Source: an uncultured Clostridia bacterium | GTDB lineage: Bacteria; Bacillota_A; Clostridia; TANB77; CAG-508 | Direction: 5' to 3' | Length of the DNA: 12,692 nucleotides | Assembly: GCA_947588915.1 (NCBI GenBank) | Contig: CANPZA010000031.1 | Location: forward strand, 1-12,692 | In this document: piece by piece, positions 1 through 7,304 of the stretch | Layout: every line of letters starts with the position of its first letter | How positions within the stretch are numbered: position 1 is the first letter of the stretch | The notes under the pieces: generated by a model | Told to the model about the DNA's origin: nothing | What the model saw: only the letters and a program-made list of their open reading frames with translations | The model's database searches: none | Translations under genes and position numbers: made by a program

Positions 1-1397
1 CATAATGCAAAATAGAACAAGTACATACTAACAATTGCGATAACTACTGCAATTTTTATTGATGTGTAATCAGGGAAATTGAATTTGCATATCATTGCTA
101 TTGAAACCGCTAATATAAATGAAATTATTGTGGCAGGAATTCTTTTTATAGTTTTTTCTAATATTGCTAAACTTCTAGTTAATAACACTATATCTAAAAA
201 GCCTACAGCTAATGGCACCCTTATTGGTTGCACTTTATCTAATAATGTGACTTTTGCTATTATTGCAGGAAGTCCAATCATTGCCCATATACTTAAAAAC
301 ACATAAGCTATAAGTGATGATATTAGTAAAGCATCTTTTTTCTTTCCTTTTATTAATGTTATAATTGCTAATATCAAATTTATTGGAAATAGTCCAATCA
401 TTAGTGCTCTTTCACATGGGTTCGTTCCCATTATATCTTTAAATGGTGTAAATAAATTAATCATATAGTAGAAGTAATCCCATTTTAGTCCTCCACCAGT
501 TAATATTCTAGTACCTGGATAAGCCGTATTCATAACAAGTTTTATTGTTTCACCTGATTTCATTAATATGTATATCATACATCCTACAAATATTATAAGT
601 GTTCCAATTATTGAAATTATATCTTTATAATTTATTTTACATTGCTTTCTGTTTTTTATAATTATCCATATTGCTAGTGCTAAAAATGCATATGCCATTG
701 GTATTTGCCACGGTGGATAAAATATAAGTATATATCCTCCTGCACATATAATCATACCTAATAAATATAAACATCTTCTCTTTAAACTTTCTGTAATCAT
801 ATATTTATCTAATAATATTATTGCTAAACCTCCAAATATAAATATTTCAGCTATTTGAATTGCTGCATACCACCATTGAATCATTGGAGATAAGGTAATC
901 ATTATTGCTGCAACACAAGATAATAATTTTTTCTTTTTTGTTATTATCATAAACATTTCAAACATTACTAAAAACAATGCAATCGTTCTTCCTGCCCAAA
1001 AGAATGCTAAGCCTTTAGATATTCCTAAAAATAAATATCCTATTAGAAATGGTCTAAATATTTGCATTATATTTACTACAGGTAAACTATATACAATAAA
1101 TACATCTGTCTTGTCCGCTCTAATAATGTCACTAAAATATTTAAAACCATTAAACTGTTGTGAAAATGTCATAGGCGTTAATACTGCCCATTCATCACTC
1201 CTTACCTGTCTAGATTTTCCGAATATCACTCCATCATCAGCTACATCTGACATTCCAAATTCTTTCCACATTCCAATTGAAGATCCACTTATTTCAAATA
1301 CTACACATAATATAAATATAGCAATAGCAATATAATAACGAAATTTATATAACCATTCCCCAAATTTATGTGCGTATATTTTTATATTTTCCAACAT
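1..1397 (-). CDS. Large multi-pass membrane protein of a surface-glycan locus (3' end outside window)
   Basis: The frame is open from an ATG at 1397 to the window edge, giving 465 visible codons without a stop. An AGGAGG site at 1403-1408 lies 5 bases before the ATG and 14 bases separate it from the upstream stop, so it belongs to the same operon. The protein has a hydrophobic segment at about residues 20-38 and then an extracytoplasmic-looking stretch holding VRSDEW (65-70) and TPMTFSQ (74-80). About eight to ten more hydrophobic segments follow, with SPMIQWW (170-176) and KVQPIRVPLAVGF (388-400). The RSDEW/TP..SQ and QWW elements recall large polytopic proteins found in polysaccharide clusters, YfhO- or GT-C-like in build and, from memory, catalogued as DUF7657; I could not check this. 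Such proteins may transfer sugars or other groups on the outer face, but no catalytic residue is proven here. The gene is certain; its function is unknown. Confidence 0.85.
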   Translation of the reverse strand, partial: MLENIKIYAHKFGEWLYKFRYYIAIAIFILCVVFEISGSSIGMWKEFGMSDVADDGVIFGKSRQVRSDEWAVLTPMTFSQQFNGFKYFSDIIRADKTDVFIVYSLPVVNIMQIFRPFLIGYLFLGISKGLAFFWAGRTIALFLVMFEMFMIITKKKKLLSCVAAIMITLSPMIQWWYAAIQIAEIFIFGGLAIILLDKYMITESLKRRCLYLLGMIICAGGYILIFYPPWQIPMAYAFLALAIWIIIKNRKQCKINYKDIISIIGTLIIFVGCMIYILMKSGETIKLVMNTAYPGTRILTGGGLKWDYFYYMINLFTPFKDIMGTNPCERALMIGLFPINLILAIITLIKGKKKDALLISSLIAYVFLSIWAMIGLPAIIAKVTLLDKVQPIRVPLAVGFLDIVLLTRSLAILEKTIKRIPATIISFILAVSIAMICKFNFPDYTSIKIAVVIAIVSMYLFYFAL

Positions 1398-1411
1398 ACT
1401 TTCCTCCTAAA

Positions 1412-3304
1412 TTATTTAGTTACCTTTCCTTTATTGGGTTCACATTTATCAGATTCTAAATCAAAGTTAATATTAAAATATGGATCTCCTTCTTTTAAAA
1501 ATTTATCCCATTTTTTTAAGAAACGTTTAATTTCTCCTTCGAATCTCTTTATTTTTTCTGGTGTATTTTCTTCTCCACGTGTCTTAGATTCGTAATGCAT
1601 AAATTCTACAAATGGATCATACACAATTAATTTATTTAGCTCTCTTATTTTTAAGCAAAAATCCACATCATTAAATGCTACTGCAAATTTTTCATCCATA
1701 TATCCTACTTGTTCATATATTTCTTTTTTAGCCATTATACAAGCTGCTGTAACTGCACTTAAATTTTGAGTTGTGCTTTCTCTTGCAAAATATCCATGTT
1801 GATTTCTAGGTATTCCCTTGAAAAGATGTGCAGCTACTGTATTCACTCCTACTGCCAGACCTGCATGTTGAATAGTATTATCTTCATAATACATCTTTAC
1901 TCCAACAGCTCCTACATCTTCTCTTTGTGCAAATCCTATCATTTCTTCCAACCATTCTGGAGTTAGTAATTCAGTATCATTATTTAGTTGAATTATATAC
2001 TCTCCATCCACATTCTTAACACCAAAATTTATTATTTTTGCATAATTAAACCCTTTATCTGGATAATATAAAATCTTGATTTTATTATTTTTTTCTATTT
2101 CTTTATAGTATTTGAATGTTTCTTCTTTTTCACTATTATTCTCTACTATAACAATTTCATAGTTTTTATAGGTGGTTAATGATAAAATTGAGTTTATGCA
2201 TACTTTTAGATAATCAATACCATCTTTATTAGGTATTATGATTGATACTTTAGGATTTCCTATTACATCATAACGCACATGATAAGTTCCTAAAGTTGCT
2301 CCATGTTCCACCTTTCCTTTTAACCCAATCCTTTTTAAGTGATCTTCAATAGCTGGTATTCCAGCTTCAAATGCATATGGTTTTGCTTCTCCTCCAGCTT
2401 TTGCAGTTGAATTCTCATGAACTCTCCAATGATATAATACTTTTGGTATATGTACAATGTTTTTTGTTTTTTCTGACATTCTTAAAATAATATCAAAATC
2501 TTGTGCACCATCATATTTACTTCTTTCGCCTTCAAGTTTATCCATTAATTCTTTTTTGAATACACTTAAATGACATATATAATTGTTTGCTCTTAAAAAA
2601 TCAGGAGAAAAATCTGGTTTAAAATGTGGCTCAAACCTTGGCTTATCAATTGTTGTTATTTTATCTTCATCTGAATACAAAAATTCTACATCCGGATTTT
2701 CATTTATTGCTTTCACTACTTCATATAGTGAAAATTTAGGTAATAAATCATCATGATCAAATAATGCTATAAAGTCACCTGTAGCCATTTTAATGCAAGC
2801 ATTTGTATTTCCTGCAATACCTTCATTTTTTTCTAATTTTTTATATTTTATTCTTTTATCACTCTTGATTATATCCTTCAAATCTTCATTATCTTTAGGA
2901 CTCCCATCACTTAAGCACAATTCCCAATTTGAATATGTTTGTTCTTTTAAACATGTAACTAATTCTTCAAAAAACTGTTTTGGGGTTTTATACAATGGAA
3001 CAAGTAAACTTATTTTAGGTTCATATTTAAATTTTGTTTTTCTTTGTTTTTCTAATTCTTCTTCTGTTGGTTCATTGGCTTGTATCCACATTTCATAGCT
3101 AGTTAATATTTTTCCATTCGAAACTCTTCCCTCATCTATTCCCTTTTTTATATTTTTAAGTGTTTGTACTAATCCTTGTTTTTTTATAAGGATAAAAAAT
3201 TTTTTTATATTTGTAAAATTTATGCAACGAATTATATTATTTATTTTTCTCAAGAATTTTCTTGTTTTTGATCCTTCTTTAAATATGGCATCTCTAATTC
3301 TCAT
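1412..3304 (-). CDS. Two-domain family 2 glycosyltransferase
   Basis: This 630-residue cytoplasmic enzyme carries two GT-A (family GT2) domains in tandem and probably adds two sugars to the growing glycan. Domain 1 starts at about residue 97 (KISLLVPLYKTP) and has the DHDD metal/nucleotide motif at 183-186, SDEDK at 211-215 and HWRVH at 292-296. Domain 2 starts at about 352 (KVSIIIPNKDG), with NNDTE at 441-445 as its DXD-like element and FNDVDFCLKIRE at 544-555. It ends with HYESKTRG (570-577) and the DPYFN tail typical of this family. The first 95 residues are basic and helical with no clear domain. The ATG at 3304 follows a modest AAAGGG site 7 bases upstream, and the gap to the previous gene is 20 bases. 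Similar proteins occur in rhamnan and O-antigen loci. Donor and acceptor sugars cannot be read from sequence. Confidence 0.93.
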   Translation of the reverse strand: MRIRDAIFKEGSKTRKFLRKINNIIRCINFTNIKKFFILIKKQGLVQTLKNIKKGIDEGRVSNGKILTSYEMWIQANEPTEEELEKQRKTKFKYEPKISLLVPLYKTPKQFFEELVTCLKEQTYSNWELCLSDGSPKDNEDLKDIIKSDKRIKYKKLEKNEGIAGNTNACIKMATGDFIALFDHDDLLPKFSLYEVVKAINENPDVEFLYSDEDKITTIDKPRFEPHFKPDFSPDFLRANNYICHLSVFKKELMDKLEGERSKYDGAQDFDIILRMSEKTKNIVHIPKVLYHWRVHENSTAKAGGEAKPYAFEAGIPAIEDHLKRIGLKGKVEHGATLGTYHVRYDVIGNPKVSIIIPNKDGIDYLKVCINSILSLTTYKNYEIVIVENNSEKEETFKYYKEIEKNNKIKILYYPDKGFNYAKIINFGVKNVDGEYIIQLNNDTELLTPEWLEEMIGFAQREDVGAVGVKMYYEDNTIQHAGLAVGVNTVAAHLFKGIPRNQHGYFARESTTQNLSAVTAACIMAKKEIYEQVGYMDEKFAVAFNDVDFCLKIRELNKLIVYDPFVEFMHYESKTRGEENTPEKIKRFEGEIKRFLKKWDKFLKEGDPYFNINFDLESDKCEPNKGKVTK

Positions 3305-3324
3305 TTCCTATCCCTTTCTTTTTA

Positions 3325-4317
3325 TTATCTTTTTCCGATTAATTTTAAAATGCTATGTCTTATTTTGAATAATCCTCTTCCTAAAAAAGGCATATTCATT
3401 ATGATAAAATTTTCTATATAATATATAAAAGTTTCATTTTTATATAATTCATGAAATATTTTCCATCCTCTAAAATTAAAGTTTTTCTTTTTATCTACCA
3501 TGTTAAAGTATTCATATGCTTCAGTATTTAATTTTTGTAATTCTTCTGGAAATCTTTCATTATATTTTACATATGTACCAAATATCCCTAATTTTACATC
3601 AATAAATAGTCTTCTTACTTGATCCATTTTTGTAAATTTATGAGAAGTTTTATTAGTTCCAATTTGATTTTCTCCATGTTGTCTATACTTTATATATTTT
3701 TCAGGCATATATTTTGTTTTTCCATATATAGACATCATTAGTCCAATCCAATGATCGTGTGCTACATATTCTGATTCATTAGGTAATGGCAATACCTTAT
3801 TCATAAATTTCTTTTTTGCTAGTATTGTACATCCTGTTACACAATTATACAAATAATTTAATTTATAACTATTAATTTGATTTCTTATTTTTCTATTTAA
3901 TAGCATAAAATCATCAAAAGATGCATACATTGTTTTTAAATTTTTGTCCACCACTTCTAGATCTCCAAAAATCATATCACATTTTTCATTTTTCATTAAT
4001 TCTAATGATTTTTCCACTTTTTCTTTAAGCCAAAAATCATCTTGATCTGACAACATATACAATTCGTTTTTTACTTGTTTTAGTAGGAATTCAAAATTCT
4101 TAATATATCCTAAATTATTTTCTTGTAAATGTATCTCTACTCTTTCATTATTCTCATATTGACTTAATATCTTTCTTGTATTGTCTGTAGAGCAATCATC
4201 AGATATTATCAAATGTATATTTTTATATGTTTGATTTAAGATACTATCAATTTGTTCAGCTACATATTTTTCTCCATTGTAAGTAGCTAAGAGTATATCT
4301 ATAGTTTTGTCTTTCAT
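3325..4317 (-). CDS. Family 2 glycosyltransferase (rhamnosyltransferase-like)
   Basis: This 330-residue single-domain GT2 enzyme opens with IDILLATYNGEKYV (6-19), the nucleotide-sugar binding start of the fold. It has SDDCSTDNT (39-47), the metal-binding DQDD (91-94), a late HDHW (187-190) holding the likely acceptor-side aspartate, and YRQHGENQIG (211-220). That last motif is common in RfbF/RfbG-like rhamnosyl- and galactosyltransferases. A basic C-terminal stretch from about 285 to 330 with a hydrophobic patch suggests membrane-surface attachment. The ATG at 4317 has AGGAG about 9 bases upstream. It is a clear paralogue of the first glycosyltransferase of the operon (11594-10611): both share the NLGY-KNFEFLLKQ segment before the DXD motif. 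The sugar specificity is inferred only from family resemblance. Confidence 0.93.
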   Translation of the reverse strand: MKDKTIDILLATYNGEKYVAEQIDSILNQTYKNIHLIISDDCSTDNTRKILSQYENNERVEIHLQENNLGYIKNFEFLLKQVKNELYMLSDQDDFWLKEKVEKSLELMKNEKCDMIFGDLEVVDKNLKTMYASFDDFMLLNRKIRNQINSYKLNYLYNCVTGCTILAKKKFMNKVLPLPNESEYVAHDHWIGLMMSIYGKTKYMPEKYIKYRQHGENQIGTNKTSHKFTKMDQVRRLFIDVKLGIFGTYVKYNERFPEELQKLNTEAYEYFNMVDKKKNFNFRGWKIFHELYKNETFIYYIENFIIMNMPFLGRGLFKIRHSILKLIGKR

Positions 4318-4367
4318 AGTTTTGTCTCCTTAGTTAAATAATGTTTTATATTTTACATTCTGCTTTA

Positions 4368-6134
4368 TTATTTATATTTCTTTCTAATTTTCTTAATAGC
4401 TCTCAATGGCTTTGTTATTTTCCATGATTTTGAATTAATTATATAATTTAAATTATTTTTTAATTCATCAATTTCTTTTTGTTTTTGTTCTAGCAATGCT
4501 CTATTTTGTTCATTTTCTATTGTTAATAAATTAATGTGATGGTTATCTGTTAATTTTTCTCTTTTTAGATCAACTATTTCTTTACCAGAGTTATGAATTT
4601 TCCATACAGTCTCATCTCTTATTTCCTCTTGTATTTTATTGTCTAATTCTTCAAATAATTTAATTACATTTTCATTAATTTGCAAAATTGAATATAATTC
4701 TTTTTCTGAAATATATTCTTTTAATTTAGTAAAATACTTTATAGCTCTATATAATATAAAATCAATTGGTACTTTCTCTTCTCTCCATTCTTGGTCATAA
4801 AAGTAAAAATCTTTTTCTATATAAAAACAATTTTGAAAAATCAAATCCCATAAACCTTGTTTTACAAATTGCATTTGTTCTAAATCTGCTTCTATATAAT
4901 CAATTTTATATTTATCAAATACATTATTTTTATTATCTGTTTTTTCTAACTTCGTATCTATTTCTTCTTTAAAATGTCGTATTAAATCTATTATTTCATC
5001 TTTGTTATTTTCTTGGATTAAATTTGTAATAACCTTGTCTAAAGATAATGCATCTGTATATTTACTTACTATTCTGTTATCTTCATATCCATCAATTGTT
5101 TTTAATTTAATCTTTTTCATAATATCAATATTTTTTTTGATATCTTCTAAATGTTTTTTACTTTTTTCATTTTCTGCATATTTATATACATTCTTATCTT
5201 CCATTATAGTTTTTATTCTATATTCTGGTTTTCTTATATTTGAAAAAGATACAAATTTTATTTTATTATTATCTAATTCTTTTTTTGTTGCTTCAATTAA
5301 AAATGAATTAGCAAATAATTTAAATTTGCTAGTATCTTCTTTTAATATTTTTTCATATGCTAAATTTTCCGAATAAAATTTTATTGTATCTTCTGTATTA
5401 TAAACAATATTTCTAGATAAATCGCTTTTTGATATATTTTTTTGATCTGTATATATTACATTTGTCAATTTATAATCAGGCATTGGATAATATACTTTAT
5501 TGGCTATCAAATTATTTTTTTGTAAAAGTTCTTCTATATCATGTAAAGTATATAAATTTTTTTCAAGTAAATTAGTTACATTTATTCCTGTATCATTTGT
5601 TCTAGTAAAAAGTTGCATTCCTAATTCATTGTCTGTTGCTAAAATGATAATTCCATCTTCCTTTAGAAATTCTTTTAATTCTTTTATATATTTTTCTACA
5701 ATCTGTTTATTGTATTTTTCTAAAGTTCCTATTAATGTAATATAATCAAATTTTTCTTGTATTTTAATATCTTCTATATCACCTATTATAACTTCTAAAT
5801 TTTCTTTTTCTTCATATCTTTTTTGTATAGCACGTGCTTTTTTTAAGTTACTTTCAATAGCTACTACTTTAGCTACTTTGTCACATAATAAACCTGTAAT
5901 TTCACCAAAGTTTGGTTCTATTTCCAAAACACTAGCTTCTGATTTAAATGGATACCAACTCAATATATTATTTCTTATTGTTGATAATGCCAATATTACT
6001 TCTATTCTATTATCTTTTTTTATAATATCATAATAATCTTTTTCTTTATTTTCATTTATATATTTTACTATTTCTTCCTCAATTGGTAATAATTCTTCTT
6101 GTTTTTCTTTATAAAAATCAAGATTTATATTCAA
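4368..6134 (-). CDS. Degenerate methyltransferase fused to kinase-like domain with coiled-coil tail (WbdD-like)
   Basis: This 588-residue protein has three visible parts. Residues 55-280 align with the methyltransferase encoded at 7305-8432, sharing WYPFK, FDYITLIG, YYPMPDYKL and FANSF, but the SAM-binding glycine motif is eroded: LEIEPNFGEITG at 70-81 against LEIGAGMGAVTG in the paralogue. Residues 295-465 look like a protein-kinase-fold phosphotransferase, with a beta-3 lysine in VYKYA (K318), a catalytic-loop-like DLIFQN (430-435, compare DLKPEN) and DQEW (447-450) in the DFG position. Residues about 520-565 are heptad-like coiled coil, followed by SWKITKPLRAIKKIRKK, a basic tail. E. coli WbdD has the same order of methyltransferase, kinase, coiled coil and SWRMTK-type tail. 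I infer a role in capping or phosphorylating the glycan, with its methyltransferase part possibly inactive. The start is TTG, supported by GGAGGT and by matching the paralogue's N-terminus (MKVNYDFY against MNINLDFY). Confidence 0.87.
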   Translation of the reverse strand: MNINLDFYKEKQEELLPIEEEIVKYINENKEKDYYDIIKKDNRIEVILALSTIRNNILSWYPFKSEASVLEIEPNFGEITGLLCDKVAKVVAIESNLKKARAIQKRYEEKENLEVIIGDIEDIKIQEKFDYITLIGTLEKYNKQIVEKYIKELKEFLKEDGIIILATDNELGMQLFTRTNDTGINVTNLLEKNLYTLHDIEELLQKNNLIANKVYYPMPDYKLTNVIYTDQKNISKSDLSRNIVYNTEDTIKFYSENLAYEKILKEDTSKFKLFANSFLIEATKKELDNNKIKFVSFSNIRKPEYRIKTIMEDKNVYKYAENEKSKKHLEDIKKNIDIMKKIKLKTIDGYEDNRIVSKYTDALSLDKVITNLIQENNKDEIIDLIRHFKEEIDTKLEKTDNKNNVFDKYKIDYIEADLEQMQFVKQGLWDLIFQNCFYIEKDFYFYDQEWREEKVPIDFILYRAIKYFTKLKEYISEKELYSILQINENVIKLFEELDNKIQEEIRDETVWKIHNSGKEIVDLKREKLTDNHHINLLTIENEQNRALLEQKQKEIDELKNNLNYIINSKSWKITKPLRAIKKIRKKYK

Positions 6135-6146
6135 AACATTACCTCC
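6131..6146 (-). promoter_or_regulatory. Ribosome binding site choosing a TTG start, with decoy ATG
   Basis: A strong GGAGGT (6146-6141) stands 6 bases before TTG at 6134-6132. An ATG at 6139-6137 lies only 1 base after GGAGGT, too close for efficient initiation. It reads ATG-TTT-TGA, its stop overlapping the TTG start. The TTG start gives an N-terminus that matches the paralogous methyltransferase, so it is the better choice. Confidence 0.8.
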
Positions 6147-6149
6147 ATA

Positions 6150-7286
6150 TTATTTCAATTTTTTAAATATATCCACACTATCTAATTTTTCCCATGTGCA
6201 TTCTATTTTATTGTTATTATCTATGTATTTTCTTCCAAAGTGTCCACCATTACAAGTTTCTGTATAAACAGGATTTCTTAATTGTAATTTTTCAATAATA
6301 CCTTTTGGTGATAAATCAAAATTATCATATATTGTTTTTATTATTTTCTCTTCTTCTACTTTATTTGTTCCTTTACAGTCTATATATATTGAAATTGGTT
6401 GAGCGACACCTATTGCATAAGATAATTGAATTAAACATTCTTTTGCAATTCCAGATGCTACAATATTTTTTGCTAAATATCTTGCAATGTAAGCTGCACT
6501 TCTATCTACTTTTGTAGGATCTTTTCCTGAAAAAGCTCCTCCTCCATGTGGTGCATATCCACCATATGTATCTACAATTATTTTTCTACCTGTTAAACCT
6601 GCATCTCCTTCTGGTCCGCCAATTACAAATTTTCCAGTAGGATTTATTAATATTTTAAAATCAGTATTTAAATTATATTTTTGTGCTATTTTTATCATAA
6701 TTTCATTTTTTATAAAATTTTTAAATTCTTTTTCATCATAATCTTCCTTGTGTTGAATTGACATAAGCATTGTATCTATCCTTGTGGTTTCACCTTCTAT
6801 GTATTCTAATGTTACTTGTGATTTCATATCAGGTCCAGCATATTTAAATTTTCCTTCTTGGCGTAATTTTGTAGCACTTTTTACTAAATCATGTGCCATA
6901 GTAATTGCAAGTGGCATATATTCTGGTGTTTCTGTAGTTGCATATCCAAACATTATTCCTTGATCTCCTGCTCCACCTATATCCACTCCTTGTGCAATAT
7001 CTGGTGACTGTTTACTTAATAAATTTAATACTCTTGGCGTGTAAGTATATCCTATTTTTTTAATTGTATCTTTTACTATTTGTTCTACATTAATATTTGC
7101 AGTTGTTGATATTTCTCCTGCTAATACAACAAATTCATCTTTTGCCATTGTTTCACATGCTACTCTTGCATTCTTATCCTCTTTTAAACATGCATCTAGT
7201 ATACTATCTGATATCATATCACACACATGATCAGGATGTCCTATTGATACCGCCTCAGATGTAAATAAGTTTCTCTTTTTTTCCAT
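6150..7286 (-). CDS. metK: S-adenosylmethionine synthetase (methionine adenosyltransferase)
   Basis: This 378-residue cytoplasmic enzyme makes SAM from methionine and ATP, releasing phosphate and pyrophosphate. Family marks are complete: TSEAVSIGHPDH (9-20) with the ATP/Mg-binding His17 and Asp19, GAGDQG (105-110), DMKSQVT (153-159), the phosphate-loop signature GGGAFSGKD (248-256) with DRSAAY after it, and a C-terminal GHFGR (348-352). The length is close to the usual 380-400. Two oddities stand out: GHPDH replaces the common GHPDK, and CNGGHFGR replaces the usual AAYGHFGR. AGGGGG lies about 8 bases before the ATG, and only 18 bases separate it from the upstream gene. There is no room for a SAM riboswitch, so it is co-transcribed with the glycan genes. 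Sitting between two methyltransferase genes, it plausibly feeds them. Whether it is the cell's only MetK cannot be told from this window. Confidence 0.97.
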   Translation of the reverse strand: MEKKRNLFTSEAVSIGHPDHVCDMISDSILDACLKEDKNARVACETMAKDEFVVLAGEISTTANINVEQIVKDTIKKIGYTYTPRVLNLLSKQSPDIAQGVDIGGAGDQGIMFGYATTETPEYMPLAITMAHDLVKSATKLRQEGKFKYAGPDMKSQVTLEYIEGETTRIDTMLMSIQHKEDYDEKEFKNFIKNEIMIKIAQKYNLNTDFKILINPTGKFVIGGPEGDAGLTGRKIIVDTYGGYAPHGGGAFSGKDPTKVDRSAAYIARYLAKNIVASGIAKECLIQLSYAIGVAQPISIYIDCKGTNKVEEEKIIKTIYDNFDLSPKGIIEKLQLRNPVYTETCNGGHFGRKYIDNNNKIECTWEKLDSVDIFKKLK

Positions 7287-7304
7287 TTTTTATTCCCCCT
7301 AAAA

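Noticed and set aside
79..306. Plus-strand 75-codon frame at the left end
   Set aside because: It is antisense to the membrane protein gene, whose frame is open over the whole stretch with a good ribosome binding site.
2793..3098. 101-codon plus-strand frame
   Set aside because: Antisense to domain 1 of the two-domain glycosyltransferase, which has clear motifs.
4340..4359. Small inverted repeat AATGT...ACATT in the 50-base gap before the second glycosyltransferase
   Set aside because: The stem is only five A/T-rich pairs and no T-run follows on the minus strand, so it is not a convincing terminator or operator.
5002..5376. 124-codon plus-strand frame, rich in Phe/Leu/Ser, opposite the kinase-like gene
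   Set aside because: Antisense of a Lys/Glu/Asn-rich coding region gives hydrophobic-looking shadows; no ribosome binding site or family resemblance.
7287..7304. Possible SAM riboswitch before metK
   Set aside because: Only 18 bases separate metK from the upstream stop, and no aptamer-like structure can fit outside coding sequence.
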